The notes: a model not told the origin generated them from the letters alone. A stretch of DNA of 38,315 nt from DASXZH01 sp036502005 (GCA_036502005.1 DASXZH010000087.1:1-38315); one strand, 5' to 3'; positions 30,516 to 38,315 are shown, numbered from the stretch's first letter. Numbers and translations: made by a program.

Positions 30516-31835
30516 TTAAAGACCAGCCTGCCAACTTTCAAAGGCATCTTGTGCGCTTTCGAGTTTCTTTTGCTTCCGGGCGCCTTTGTCCTTAATGGCC
30601 GGCTCGGGATCGGGGAACAGACCCCAGTTTATGTTCATCGGCGCGAACTCGCGCTCCGTTTGGTCTTGCAAGTGCGAAACTAGAGAACCATATGCGCAGG
30701 CCCGTGGCGGCACAGCAACATCTTTCCCTTGCAGTTGGGCGACAGCGCAAAGGCCCGCGTAAATGCCCATGGCGGCCGACTCCACGTAGCCCTCCACACC
30801 CGTTAACTGACCGGCGACAAAAAGCCCCGGCTTGTTGCGCATTTCCAGGTTCGGGCCCAAGACACGCGGGGCCTCAATATAGGTGTTTCGGTGGATTACC
30901 CCAAAGCGAACGAACTCGGCGTTTTCCAACCCTGGCACCATTTGGAAAACCCGCTTCTGCTCGCCCCATTTAAGCCGATTCTGGCAAGCCACCAGCGAAT
31001 ACAAGGTCTTCTCCCGATTTTCAGGCCTAAGCTGTAGCGCAGCGTAAGGCCAGCGACCGGTTCGCGGATCGGTTAGTCCAACCGGTTTAAAGTTTCCGAA
31101 AGCTAAAGACCTCTCTCCACCCTCGGCGATAGCTTCGATCGGTGTGCAGCCTTGGAAATACTTCACGCCCTGTTCGAAATCGTGCAAGGGGGCGCGCTCC
31201 GCTGCCACCAGCTCTTTTACAAAGGCGTAATATTCTTCTTTGTTGAATGGGCAATTGAGGTAGTCGTCACCTTCACCTTTGCCGTATCGGCTTTGGGCGA
31301 AAATGACATCCAGGTTGAGGCTGCTCGCTTCAACGGTGGGGCTAACCGCATCAAAGAAATAAAGATGCTCAGCGCCCGTGATCTCCGCCATCCACTTGCC
31401 CAAAGCTTCGCTGGTGAGGGGGCCGGTGGCGATGATAAGCGGCCCTTCCAATAGGGCCTCTTCCGCCATTGCCGGCGTGAACTCTTCCCGTTTGAGTTCT
31501 ATGTTGGGGTGGCTAGAAATCTTCTCGGTGATCGCTTTGGCGTACAAGTCGCGATCCACAGCAAGCGCTTCACCGCCGGGAACGCTGTGCTCTTCCCCGG
31601 TTGGAATAACCAAGGAACCCAACGCCACCATTTCTGCTTTAAGCTGCCCTGCCGGCGAGGTGGGAAGCCGGGATTTAAAGCTGTTGGAGCAAACCAGTTC
31701 CGAAAGAAGATCGGTTTTATGGGCGGGGGTCATTTTGACCGGCCGCATCTCGTAAAGGCGAACCTTCTCTCCGCGATTGGCAGCGGCCCACGCCGCCTCC
31801 ACGCCCGCGAACCCACCTCCGACGACGGTGATCAC
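30516..31835 (-). CDS. trmFO: Methylenetetrahydrofolate-tRNA (uracil-5-)-methyltransferase
   Basis: The 439-residue flavoprotein makes ribothymidine at position 54 of tRNA, using methylene-tetrahydrofolate and FADH2. It shows the FAD motif VVGGGFAGVEAAWAAANRG (residues 4-22), RPVKMTPAHKTDLLSELVCSNS with conserved Cys49, YVESAAMGIYAG near residue 350 and RTGRWPYAALQLRPEN near residue 270. The start is GTG 31835, 3 nt after the leuB stop, so leuB and trmFO form an operon. Length and all motifs fit; TrmFO replaces TrmA in many Gram-positive and deep-branching lineages. Confidence 0.95.
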   Translation of the reverse strand: MITVVGGGFAGVEAAWAAANRGEKVRLYEMRPVKMTPAHKTDLLSELVCSNSFKSRLPTSPAGQLKAEMVALGSLVIPTGEEHSVPGGEALAVDRDLYAKAITEKISSHPNIELKREEFTPAMAEEALLEGPLIIATGPLTSEALGKWMAEITGAEHLYFFDAVSPTVEASSLNLDVIFAQSRYGKGEGDDYLNCPFNKEEYYAFVKELVAAERAPLHDFEQGVKYFQGCTPIEAIAEGGERSLAFGNFKPVGLTDPRTGRWPYAALQLRPENREKTLYSLVACQNRLKWGEQKRVFQMVPGLENAEFVRFGVIHRNTYIEAPRVLGPNLEMRNKPGLFVAGQLTGVEGYVESAAMGIYAGLCAVAQLQGKDVAVPPRACAYGSLVSHLQDQTEREFAPMNINWGLFPDPEPAIKDKGARKQKKLESAQDAFESWQAGL

Positions 31836-31838
31836 GCG

Positions 31839-32894
31839 TTAACCGAGTCCAGCGACGATGGCATCGCCCATTTCTTTCGTCGAGACCAATCGGCATCCTT
31901 TCTCAAAGATGTCTGCGGTTCGAAGCCCTTGGGCCAAAGCATTGTCGATCGCTTCATCGATCCGCATAGAGGCTTCGTCGTTGCCGAATGAATATTTCAG
32001 CATCATCCCCGCGCTTAAAATGGCCGCTAAGGGGTTTGCACGGTCCTGTCCGGCGATATCAGGTGCCGAACCATGTACTGGCTCATATAGCCCGAATTTG
32101 CCGTGGCTGAGCGACGCAGAGGGCAAAAGCCCGAGCGAGCCCGTAATCATTGAGGCTTCATCTGAAAGGATGTCGCCAAACATGTTCTCGGTAAGGATCA
32201 CATCAAACTGCTGGGGGTCGCGAATAAGCTGCATGGCGCAGTTGTCAACCAACATGTGGCTGGTTGATACATCTGGATGCTTTTCGGCAATCTCGGAAAC
32301 CACTTCGCGCCACAGCCGGCTGGTTTCCAAAACGTTGGCTTTGTCCACGCTGGTTATGCCGTGTCTGCGGGAGCGTGCGATTTCGTAGGCGCGCAGCGTA
32401 ATTCTTTCGATTTCGGCACGGGAGTAAACGCAGGTATCGACGGCGACATTGCCGTTTTCTCGTCTTTCGCGGGGCTGCCCGAAGTAGATCCCGCCCGTTA
32501 GCTCTCTAACAACCACCAAGTCCACCAGACTGCTCTCGCCCTTCAGCGGACTCGCCATCATGAGAGCCTTTAGCGTTTTAGCAGGTCTCACGTTGGCAAA
32601 CAGCTGTAATTCCGCTCTGAGGGGAAGAAGCGCCCCGACTTCGGGTCTTAGTTTGGGATCGAGATGATCCCACATCGGTCCACCTACCGCGCCAAGCAAA
32701 ACGGCATCAGCCGATTTGCATAAATCTAGGGTTGCTTTCGGAAGTGGATGGCCTGTGGCATCGTAGGCGATCCCGCCGATGAGGGCGTTCTCGAAAGTAA
32801 AGTCTACGCCCGTGGCTTGCAAAACTTTTACTGCCTCGGCAGTAACTTCGGGACCAATGCCGTCTCCGGCCAATACAGCGATCTTGTGGGACAC
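31839..32894 (-). CDS. leuB: 3-isopropylmalate dehydrogenase
   Basis: The 351-residue enzyme oxidises and decarboxylates 3-isopropylmalate in leucine synthesis. Motifs are IAVLAGDGIGPEVTAEAVKVL, ELTGGIYFGQPR (substrate loop), YSRAEIERI, VDKANVLETSRLWREVV, MLVDNCAMQLI, ENMFGDILSDEASMITGSLGLLPSASL and HGSAPDIAGQDRANP. The start is GTG 32894, with TATAAT 5 nt upstream. It is coupled to trmFO downstream. leuA, leuC and leuD are not in the window. The adjacent heptamer element D separates it from the divergent MBL gene. Confidence 0.95.
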   Translation of the reverse strand: MSHKIAVLAGDGIGPEVTAEAVKVLQATGVDFTFENALIGGIAYDATGHPLPKATLDLCKSADAVLLGAVGGPMWDHLDPKLRPEVGALLPLRAELQLFANVRPAKTLKALMMASPLKGESSLVDLVVVRELTGGIYFGQPRERRENGNVAVDTCVYSRAEIERITLRAYEIARSRRHGITSVDKANVLETSRLWREVVSEIAEKHPDVSTSHMLVDNCAMQLIRDPQQFDVILTENMFGDILSDEASMITGSLGLLPSASLSHGKFGLYEPVHGSAPDIAGQDRANPLAAILSAGMMLKYSFGNDEASMRIDEAIDNALAQGLRTADIFEKGCRLVSTKEMGDAIVAGLG

Positions 32895-32899
32895 GGAGG

Positions 32900-32905
32900 A
32901 TTATA
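32900..32905 (-). promoter_or_regulatory. -10 box 5 nt before the leuB GTG
   Basis: TATAAT, spacer CCTCC, then GTG 32894 on the minus strand. It fits the leaderless pattern with a spacer one base shorter. Confidence 0.45.
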
Positions 32906-32918
32906 TCTTCTTGGCCAA

Positions 32919-33045
32919 GTGATAGGTGAAATGTGATAGGTGATAGGGAGAGTAGGATCGCGACTTGTCCCTTTTTAATCTTCGAAGAATGTTGTTGCAA
33001 GCCGATCAAATCTTTCCTTATCACATTTCACTTATCACTTATTAC
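32919..33045. repeat. Inverted heptamer-repeat element D (GTGATAG dialect)
   Basis: Left arm 32919-32960: GTGATAG, GTGAAAT, GTGATAG, GTGATAG, then two decayed units. Right arm 33018-33045: TTATCAC, ATTTCAC, TTATCAC, TTATTAC. The spacer of about 57 bp carries GTTGCA (32994-32999). It lies in a divergent gap between leuB and the MBL gene. Confidence 0.85.
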
Positions 33046-33059
33046 ACGCGAAGCGCGGG

Positions 33060-33065
33060 TAACTT
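33060..33065 (+). promoter_or_regulatory. -10 box 6 nt before the MBL-fold GTG (leaderless pattern)
   Basis: TAACTT, spacer ACCCGT, then GTG 33072. Confidence 0.45.
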
Positions 33066-33071
33066 ACCCGT

Positions 33072-33902
33072 GTGACGCAGATCGTGTTCCTAGGCACCGG
33101 CACGCCCAATCCCGATCCGGAACGGCAGGGGCCGTGCGTTGCCATTATCGCCGAAGAAAAGCCCTATCTTTTCGATTGCGGAACGGGTGTCGTTCGCCAG
33201 GCAATGAAAGCCCAAAAACGTGGGATCGAAGCCCTCGCTATAGAAAACCTAACCCAGGTGTTTATTACTCACCTGCATTCGGACCACACGATCGGTCTTC
33301 CAGATCTCATGCTGACACCGGCCGTAACCGGCCGCGAAGTTGGCCTTGATATCTACGGCCCGGTCGGCACCGCTGCCATGGTGAAAAGCATTCAGCAGGC
33401 CTGGTCTCAAGACATAACAACCCGTTTATCGGGCGGCGAGCCTTCGATAGCGAACGCTTACAAAGTTAAAGTTCATGAGAACGAGCAGGGAGCCGTATTT
33501 AGCGATGGCAATATCACGGTTAAGGCTTTTCCCGTCAGCCACGGCACTTGGCGCAAGGCGTTTGGCTTTCGAGTTGAAACCGCTGACAAGGTGATTGTCC
33601 TTTCAGGCGATAGCACCTACAACGAGACTCTTATTTCGAACTCACTGGGCTGCGACGTACTCATCCATGAGGCCTATTCCGCCGCTGGATTGGCAAAACG
33701 GACGCCAGATTGGCAGAAATACCACTCCTCGTTTCACACGTCCGGAGTTGATTTGGCCAGGCTGGCGACGATTGTAAAGCCCAAACTTTTGCTGCTTTAT
33801 CACCTGTTGCCGTTCACCGAAACGGTGGAGCAAATAGTTGAAGAAGTTAAGGCAGGCTACGGTGGCGAAGTGGTTGCCCCGGACGACTTGGATGTCTTCT
33901 GA
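33072..33902 (+). CDS. Metallo-beta-lactamase-fold hydrolase (RNase Z-like)
   Basis: The 276-residue protein shows the metal motif THLHSDH (H67, H69, D71, H72), preceded by VFLGTGTPNPDPERQGPC and LFDCGTG. Later ligands are near VSHGTW (His about 157), LSGDSTYNE (Asp) and LLLYHLLP (His). The fold resembles RNase Z and arylsulfatase-type MBLs. It is shorter than typical tRNase Z and lacks a visible exosite arm, so the substrate may be different. The start is GTG, leaderless type. The 3' end overlaps the converging DUF2993 gene by 46 bp. Confidence 0.9.
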   Translation: MTQIVFLGTGTPNPDPERQGPCVAIIAEEKPYLFDCGTGVVRQAMKAQKRGIEALAIENLTQVFITHLHSDHTIGLPDLMLTPAVTGREVGLDIYGPVGTAAMVKSIQQAWSQDITTRLSGGEPSIANAYKVKVHENEQGAVFSDGNITVKAFPVSHGTWRKAFGFRVETADKVIVLSGDSTYNETLISNSLGCDVLIHEAYSAAGLAKRTPDWQKYHSSFHTSGVDLARLATIVKPKLLLLYHLLPFTETVEQIVEEVKAGYGGEVVAPDDLDVF

Positions 33903-34702
33903 AGAGCCGGGTCTTCCGGAATTTTTGTAACCCCTTTCGCTCTGATCTCGCCCTTGTCTAGTTGTATGTCGGTGACGCTTATTGCGCCATAAAGGCCAAG
34001 GTCTTTGTCCAAATCGACCACCGGATTTAGAGTATCAAGAAGAACTTTGCGGGCCATTTCATCTGCCTGATGCCCGTCGAATGAGATGGTGGCATCAGTC
34101 AGCACGAGTTTGGTTCCATCAATAGCTTGCAAGCTTGCGAGCACATCAAAGTTCGTGTGGATCACGATGAATTCGCCATATCCCCAAACGTGAGCATTGC
34201 CGTTCTCTAGGGCCACATGAACAGTTTTGATCTCATGATACTTCTTGAGAATAAACTGCTCTAGGTCGCGGGCTTTTATGGTGACTGAGCCCTCGCCGGT
34301 TCCGCTTTGGCTTAGCCGGATCTGTTGTTTCTTAAGGGCCAAATCGAAATCGTAATAACAGTCGGGGATTTTGGATTCTAGTCTGGCAATGTGAAGATTC
34401 TTAAGTGAAAAATCCGATAGGATGATGCGAAGATCGTCTATCTTCCCACTCTTTGGCAAGTTTGATTCTGTGAATAGTGGTAGCCCCGGCGTGGAGAAAT
34501 CCGATGCCGTTATGGTCACTCTTTTAAGGTGCCCTGCTACGGCATTTAGCCCAACCGCCCTTGTTTGCACGCTTACTCGAACATGAGGGCCGCTTAACTC
34601 GGACTTTATATCATTAGCGGCCTTATGCTCAAAGCTGGTGCTGGCGTAACCGCCAAGTCCGAACAGAAACCCCAAGCCGGCGAGCAGATAAGCAAAGATC
34701 AC
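33857..34702 (-). CDS. DUF2993 (LmeA-like) membrane-anchored protein
   Basis: The 281-residue product has an N-terminal hydrophobic segment (IFAYLLAGLGFLFGLGGYA) acting as a signal or anchor. The rest is a beta-rich lipid-binding-like domain with VSVQTRAVGLNAVAGHLKRVTITASDF, LKNLHIARLESKIPDCYYDFDLAL, SVTIKARDLEQFILKKY and a terminal DLGLYGAISVTDIQLDKGEIRAKG, as in DUF2993. LmeA of actinobacteria binds lipids and affects envelope glycolipids; a similar envelope role is plausible. The start is GTG 34702. It overlaps the MBL gene at the 3' end. Confidence 0.82.
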   Translation of the reverse strand: MIFAYLLAGLGFLFGLGGYASTSFEHKAANDIKSELSGPHVRVSVQTRAVGLNAVAGHLKRVTITASDFSTPGLPLFTESNLPKSGKIDDLRIILSDFSLKNLHIARLESKIPDCYYDFDLALKKQQIRLSQSGTGEGSVTIKARDLEQFILKKYHEIKTVHVALENGNAHVWGYGEFIVIHTNFDVLASLQAIDGTKLVLTDATISFDGHQADEMARKVLLDTLNPVVDLDKDLGLYGAISVTDIQLDKGEIRAKGVTKIPEDPALQKTSKSSGATTSPP

Positions 34703-34785
34703 CTCGCCACGTCTCGCATGGAGATGCCGTAGACTACGATTGACCCGGTTCTCACCGTTCTATTCTGAACAAACCGGCACTTAGG

Positions 34786-35754
34786 ATGGACGAAAATTTT
34801 GGCTTGAGCACAGAAACGGTTGCCTCCTACCGCCTGATTCGGGAGGGCTCCGGGTTAATGCCGGTTAGCGGGTTTTCGCTTCTTGAGATGACCGGCGAAG
34901 ATCGCAAGGAATGGCTTCAGGGCCAGTGCTCGAATGATTTGCGGAACCTGACCGAGGGTGGTTCGATTAAGTTTTGTGTCTGCACTCCAACTGGGCAGTT
35001 GCTCTCGTTCTGCACCCTTTGGGATCTGCCCGATCGCTTTCTGATTTGCGTTCCTACCGCTTCTGTTTCGGCGCTTCTTGAACGCGCGGAAACGATGGTG
35101 ATCATGGAGGATGTGGTTTTGCGGGACGTAACGGAGCAGTTCGATTGGGTAAGCGTGCAAGGCCCTTTGACTTATATTGAGCTTAGCAAGATGATTGGGT
35201 TGGACGATTCCGACGTAGCTTCTTTAGATCCCCTTGCCTTGAAAAACGACCGAACCGGGTCTGGCGGCTATGATTTGCTGATTGCTCTGGGTTCGGAGCT
35301 GCGAGAAAAGCTCACCGCCGCACTTATTCTGCTTGACCCGGCTGCGATTGAAGCAGCCCGGCTGGAAGCAGGCATTCCAGTTTTCGGCGTAGATACGAAC
35401 CCGAAAACTTTGCCGCCAGAGCTGGGCCCCTGGTTTGAATCTCAATTTATCAGTTATGAGAAGGGCTGTTATACGGGCCAGGAAGTGCTCATGCGGATAC
35501 ACAGTCGGGGGCATACCAATAGGGTTTGGAAGCTTTTATTGTTATCCGCTCCGGCTTCGCCGGGGGATAAGATCTTGCTCGGAGACGATGAAGTTGGCAC
35601 CATTACAAGCGGGATTGTTTCACCCGAGTTCGGCTTTCTGGCAGCCGCGTTCTTGCGTAACGGTGCCGTGGAAGATGGAGCCGCTCTAAGAGTGGGATCG
35701 GGAGTGGCTACGGTTCGCGAATTCCCCTTATGGGCTGAGCAGCGTGCTCAGTAG
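34786..35754 (+). CDS. ygfZ: YgfZ/GcvT-like folate-binding protein
   Basis: The 322-residue protein has the GcvT-like folate fold: ALLEMTGEDRKEWLQGQCSNDL near the start (actual SLLEMTGEDRKEWLQ), and the signature KGCYTGQEV (residues 226-234) with the conserved Cys228, followed by RIHSRGHTNRVWKLLL. YgfZ/IBA57-type proteins help assemble or repair iron-sulfur clusters with tetrahydrofolate. The start is ATG 34786 with TTAGG directly before it. It lies divergent from the DUF2993 gene and 28 nt before the nucleotidyltransferase pair, which has its own -10-like TAAAAT. Confidence 0.93.
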   Translation: MDENFGLSTETVASYRLIREGSGLMPVSGFSLLEMTGEDRKEWLQGQCSNDLRNLTEGGSIKFCVCTPTGQLLSFCTLWDLPDRFLICVPTASVSALLERAETMVIMEDVVLRDVTEQFDWVSVQGPLTYIELSKMIGLDDSDVASLDPLALKNDRTGSGGYDLLIALGSELREKLTAALILLDPAAIEAARLEAGIPVFGVDTNPKTLPPELGPWFESQFISYEKGCYTGQEVLMRIHSRGHTNRVWKLLLLSAPASPGDKILLGDDEVGTITSGIVSPEFGFLAAAFLRNGAVEDGAALRVGSGVATVREFPLWAEQRAQ

Positions 35755-35782
35755 GTTTTAGCTAAAATAACAACTATTAACA

Positions 35783-36310
35783 ATGCGATCACCGGTTGAT
35801 TCCACCAAAATCATCGCGTTCATGGAGGAAGTTGGGCGTCTAGCGACTGGGCCGGGGCGGATTTATTTGGTTGGCGGATCAACGGTTGCCCTGCTCGGAA
35901 TCAGAGCCCAAACCGTCGATATCGATTTAAAACTGGAGCCGGAGCCGAAGGGCATCTTTGAAGCAATTGCAAAGATCAAGAACACGCTCGACATTAACGT
36001 TGAACTTGCCTCGCCAGACGATTTCATCCCTGCGATCCCGGGCTGGCAAGAGAGGAGCCAGTTCATCGGCAGATACGGCCAAGTAGATTTCTTTCATTAC
36101 GATTTTTATGGCCAGGCCCTGGCCAAGATTTCGCGCGGCCACGGACGGGATTTAAGCGATGTCAAGGAATTGGTAGCTGGCGGGATGATTAAAGCTGAAA
36201 TGCTGCCAACTTACTTTGAACAGATTAAGCCGGACCTTATCCGATATCCGGCCATCGATGGGAAAAAATTTGAGCGCAATCTAACAGCGTTCATCCAGGG
36301 CTTGAACTGA
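35783..36310 (+). CDS. DUF6036-type nucleotidyltransferase
   Basis: The 175-residue protein keeps the nucleotidyltransferase core: YLVGGSTVALLGIR (GGS at 31-33) and TVDIDLKLEP with Asp46 and Asp48 as metal ligands. The later KISRGHGRDLSDVKELV segment (about residues 117-133) marks the DUF6036/AbiEii-like clade. ATG 35783 follows TAAAAT by 14 nt with no Shine-Dalgarno site. Its TGA overlaps the ATG of the next gene (tgATGg), so they form a coupled pair, mirroring the pair at 7374-8159 in reverse gene order. A toxin-antitoxin role is possible; the target is unknown. Confidence 0.75.
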   Translation: MRSPVDSTKIIAFMEEVGRLATGPGRIYLVGGSTVALLGIRAQTVDIDLKLEPEPKGIFEAIAKIKNTLDINVELASPDDFIPAIPGWQERSQFIGRYGQVDFFHYDFYGQALAKISRGHGRDLSDVKELVAGGMIKAEMLPTYFEQIKPDLIRYPAIDGKKFERNLTAFIQGLN

Positions 36311-36591
36311 TGGAAGACCTCTCCAAATATCCGGGAGGTGATTTGGTTGCTAAGGGTCTTATTGACTTGAAAAAAGGCACCGCGTCGGAGGAAGCGCTTC
36401 TAGTTTGCATTGCTTCTAATAACGTGAAGGCTCTTGGATTTGATGTTCCCGCTCTGAAGACCGAGGAACCTTCTTACGAAATCGCCCTTTATACCGAAAT
36501 CGAAAATAGAGAGCCGGACGGAGCGCATTCGGCCTACAACGCCCTAGTCGACCGCGTGGATAGCTTCATTCGCTGCTACAAGAAAGCCTAG
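36310..36591 (+). CDS. Small partner of the DUF6036 nucleotidyltransferase
   Basis: The 93-residue acidic protein starts at ATG 36310, sharing one base with the previous stop. It contains KGLIDLKKGTASEEALLVCIASNNVKALG and ends in SFIRCYKKA. No family is recognised by eye, although similar small proteins follow DUF6036 genes in other genomes. Probably a binding partner or antitoxin of the nucleotidyltransferase. Its end overlaps the converging membrane gene by 4 bp. Confidence 0.65.
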   Translation: MEDLSKYPGGDLVAKGLIDLKKGTASEEALLVCIASNNVKALGFDVPALKTEEPSYEIALYTEIENREPDGAHSAYNALVDRVDSFIRCYKKA

Positions 36592-36917
36592 CTTGCAGAT
36601 TTGCCGCCGAAGGCAGCCATGGCAGCGCAAATAATCACGATCACCGAAGCGACAGCCATGACTCCCGCTGGCCAGAGCACAAACCCCTGAGTAAGTTTCT
36701 TTCCGAAGAAACCAAGATCCGCAAGAGCGATGACTCCACAGATAATGTAGCCAATCTTTGGGTTACTTGTGGAGTAGGCGAGCGCGCCTAGCAAGAGAAT
36801 GCCGGCAACAGTTCCCGAAATAACCGAAGGAAGGCTGCCCTTTGCAACATATCCCTCAATTCCGCCACCAATATTCAGCAGCGCGTAAAGGCCAACTACG
36901 ATTCTCACCCAACTCAT
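36588..36917 (-). CDS. TMEM14-like small membrane protein
   Basis: The 109-residue protein has four hydrophobic segments (about 5-22, 28-48, 53-70, 80-102) and the conserved start VRIVVGLYALLNIGGGIEGYV followed by KGSLPSVISG, matching the Tmemb_14 (UPF0136) family. Eukaryotic members lie in mitochondria and affect fatty-acid or porphyrin transport; the bacterial role is unknown. ATG 36917 has TAATCT exactly 6 nt upstream. Confidence 0.78.
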   Translation of the reverse strand: MSWVRIVVGLYALLNIGGGIEGYVAKGSLPSVISGTVAGILLLGALAYSTSNPKIGYIICGVIALADLGFFGKKLTQGFVLWPAGVMAVASVIVIICAAMAAFGGKSAS

Positions 36918-36923
36918 GGGAGG

Positions 36924-36929
36924 AGATTA
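36924..36929 (-). promoter_or_regulatory. -10 box 6 nt before the TMEM14-like start (leaderless pattern)
   Basis: TAATCT, spacer CCTCCC, then ATG 36917 on the minus strand. Confidence 0.5.
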
Positions 36930-36951
36930 CCTCTGGGCAAGTGCTTCGCAC

Positions 36952-37049
36952 GTGATAGGTGATACGTAATAGGTGCTAAGGAAATAGCGTTGCAGCAATC
37001 CTCTCAATCGGCGCATTTTCCATATTACATTTCACCTATCACCTATCAC
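36952..37049. repeat. Inverted heptamer-repeat element E (GTGATAG dialect)
   Basis: Left arm 36952-36986: GTGATAG, GTGATAC, GTAATAG, GTGCTAA, GGAAATA. GTTGCA follows at 36989-36994. Right arm 37022-37049: ATATTAC, ATTTCAC, CTATCAC, CTATCAC. It lies between two minus-strand genes. Confidence 0.85.
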
Positions 37050-37060
37050 CCAAATTAGTT

Positions 37061-37091
37061 AGCCCCGCTCTGAGGGCTTAGAGACGGGGCT
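37061..37091 (-). terminator. Hairpin downstream of the glycine-zipper protein gene
   Basis: AGCCCCG (37061-37067) pairs with CGGGGCT (37085-37091), with CTCT/AGAG continuing the stem after one bulge. It lies 42 nt past the stop of the minus-strand gene. The stem is strong, but a U-tract is lacking. Confidence 0.5.
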
Positions 37092-37132
37092 TTGGGGGAG
37101 GGAGGAAAGAAGATGTTCTTTTCTATTACAAT

Positions 37133-38107
37133 CTACGAGTTTTTTGGAAGCTTGGTGCCATTAACATATACATTTCCTGTTGCTATTGCCGCAAGAATGT
37201 CTACAGGCACGAAAGTTAAATCCCCCTGATTTTCAACAGGTGCCGGCAAAGTGCCGTTATGGCCGTTCAGCCGATACTGATCGGAACCCTGGGTCAACCT
37301 CAAAGTATTATCGCGGTTCTCAATAAAGATCGGGCCGTCCGCGCGCTGGTCAACGGACAAATCCATTTGGTCCGACATGTATGGCAAGGGCACCATTAAA
37401 GTCTGGCCCTCCCAGTAAGGCTGCTGGTCGGACGGGAAACGAAGCATGTGGTCCCCAACGCGGACATCGAAGTGCCGTCCCGGCGCTACACTTTCTCCCG
37501 GCATTGGGGCAGAACCGGGAAGTCTGATGAGCATCCCAACTTTTGAGCCGCGTTTCGCCACAAGATAGCGATCCGGATCCTGGTGGGCGGCGATTCCCGC
37601 AGCCAGTCCGGCAATGGAGCCCAATACAGAGCCAAGAAAAGGACGGTTAAACAGGCCACCAACTACCAAACCACCGATTCCACCAACTGCCTCATAGGCG
37701 CCGACAGGCATTCTGGCCGGATCGGCACTCATACGCCCATCGCGGTCATGGCGAATAAATTTGGAGTTCAATGGCACCGGCACTGCATCGATTTTTTGCG
37801 ATTGGCCATTCGGCAACCTTATATCGTCAAAATGCAAGTCCATGGAAGGGGAGTGATGCCGATTCCCCCAAAGAATCCTTACCACGTGGCCGTCAACCTT
37901 TGTATGGCGGGGCAGAACACCGTTATCATCGGTAACGGTGGCCGTGAATTCGTCTCCCGGCTGATTGTCCTTCACGCTTAGAGGCTGGTCAAAACTGACT
38001 GGCAGAACTTCGTTCGCGCCAAAGGTATATGGAGCTGGGTTCTGCGCGGGGGCAACGCAGCTAATTCCTGCAATCGCAACAAGTGCGGTAAGTGTTCTTG
38101 AGCTCAT
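37133..38107 (-). CDS. Secreted protein with glycine zipper and copper-amine-oxidase-like repeats
   Basis: From ATG 38107 (preferred over GTG 38137, as it places the signal peptide correctly), the 324-residue product has a signal peptide ending near SCVAPAQ. Residues 25-130 form a beta-rich domain. A glycine-zipper stretch (GGIGGLVVGGLFNRP, GSVLGSIAGLAAGIAAH, about residues 140-170) could insert in membrane. The C-terminal third has two copper-amine-oxidase-N-like stalk motifs: FDVRVGDHMLRFPSDQQPYW then TLMVPLPYM, and GDLTFVPVDILAAI then VYVNGTKL. The domain order suggests an envelope-associated protein; function unknown. Confidence 0.75.
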   Translation of the reverse strand: MSSRTLTALVAIAGISCVAPAQNPAPYTFGANEVLPVSFDQPLSVKDNQPGDEFTATVTDDNGVLPRHTKVDGHVVRILWGNRHHSPSMDLHFDDIRLPNGQSQKIDAVPVPLNSKFIRHDRDGRMSADPARMPVGAYEAVGGIGGLVVGGLFNRPFLGSVLGSIAGLAAGIAAHQDPDRYLVAKRGSKVGMLIRLPGSAPMPGESVAPGRHFDVRVGDHMLRFPSDQQPYWEGQTLMVPLPYMSDQMDLSVDQRADGPIFIENRDNTLRLTQGSDQYRLNGHNGTLPAPVENQGDLTFVPVDILAAIATGNVYVNGTKLPKNS

Positions 38108-38186
38108 TTTCTGATTCCGTTCAAAGAGGTGATCCACTTATTTCAACGGCTCTCGACCAGTTTGCGTTACGGTGAAACTGACGCGG

Positions 38187-38315
38187 CTAGGCCTTGCGGG
38201 CAAAGCTAAGCCACAGATCGTCGCCGATCTGAGATTGGGAAGTGAGTTCCAGTCGCCGTGCATGCGCTAGGGTGTCGATGCTAAGACCATCGCTCCAACT
38301 CAAACCTGTCCCAAT
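38187..38315 (-). CDS. C-terminal end of an unidentified protein (partial)
   Basis: An open frame enters from the right edge and ends at TAG 38187-38189 after 42 codons. The peptide (…GLSIDTLAHARRLELTS…DDLWLSFARKA) looks like a normal protein C-terminus, but it is too short to name. It is in the same orientation as the neighbouring secreted-protein gene, with a gap of about 80 bp. Confidence 0.45.
   Translation of the reverse strand: MGTGLSWSDGLSIDTLAHARRLELTSQSQIGDDLWLSFARKA

Overview
The window looks like a chromosomal segment of a diderm bacterium with moderate GC. A predicted outer-membrane beta-barrel protein ending in Phe, a lipoprotein and a type IV/type II prepilin all point to two membranes. 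Many genes have a TANNNT hexamer about 6 nt before the start codon and no Shine-Dalgarno sequence, which is the leaderless-transcript layout known from Deinococcus and related deep lineages. Together with the gene content (sugar-phosphate isomerases, Gfo/Idh oxidoreductase, AraC and DUF899 proteins, TrmFO), my best guess is an Armatimonadota (Fimbriimonadia-like) genome. This is an inference from resemblance and was not tested by any search.

Region 1 (1-6667) is accessory DNA. The 3' end of an IS481-like insertion sequence lies at the left edge. Next to it, an integrated island of about 6.5 kb (148-6641) is bounded by a perfect 51-bp direct repeat of the 3' part of an intact tRNA-Val(CAC) gene. 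The island carries a phage-O-like replication initiator, an excisionase-type HTH protein, a 995-residue protein with an Mrr-like nuclease domain, a NACHT NTPase and a formylglycine-generating-enzyme (FGE) fold, and a tyrosine integrase inactivated by a nonsense codon, a frameshift and apparent loss of the catalytic Tyr. The large protein resembles an NLR-like antiphage sensor and effector, and is the strongest candidate for an undescribed system.

Region 2 (6703-18620) is mixed. It holds a lipoprotein, an MNT-type nucleotidyltransferase pair, a redox operon (an AraC-DUF899 fusion, a Cys-rich membrane miniprotein and a second DUF899 protein), a GH32 fructosidase, a 168-bp palindromic MITE-like element, an SDR, a barrel protein, tRNA-Ala(CGC), a sulfotransferase with a DUF2442 protein, a prepilin preceded by palindromic repeats, a glyoxalase-fold protein, a sugar isomerase and a glycosyltransferase.

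Region 3 (18718-29298) contains a dGTPase, a three-gene secreted operon (two tandem paralogues plus an FGE-family enzyme that keeps the Cys pair), tRNA-Leu(TAG) followed immediately by comB, a NIPSNAP-ArsR operon, DAHP synthase, a secreted protein, and an unusual sigma-region-2-like protein translationally coupled to an unknown partner. Region 4 (28396-38315) holds an isomerase/Gfo-Idh divergent pair, leuB-trmFO, an MBL-fold hydrolase, a DUF2993 protein, YgfZ, a second nucleotidyltransferase pair and small membrane or secreted proteins.

Five intergenic elements (16647, 19762, 22223, 32919, 36952) share one architecture: an arm of 7-nt tandem repeats, a short spacer, and a reverse-complement arm of the same 7-nt period. 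Each element uses its own heptamer word in both arms. They occur in convergent, tandem and divergent gaps, so they are not simple terminators.
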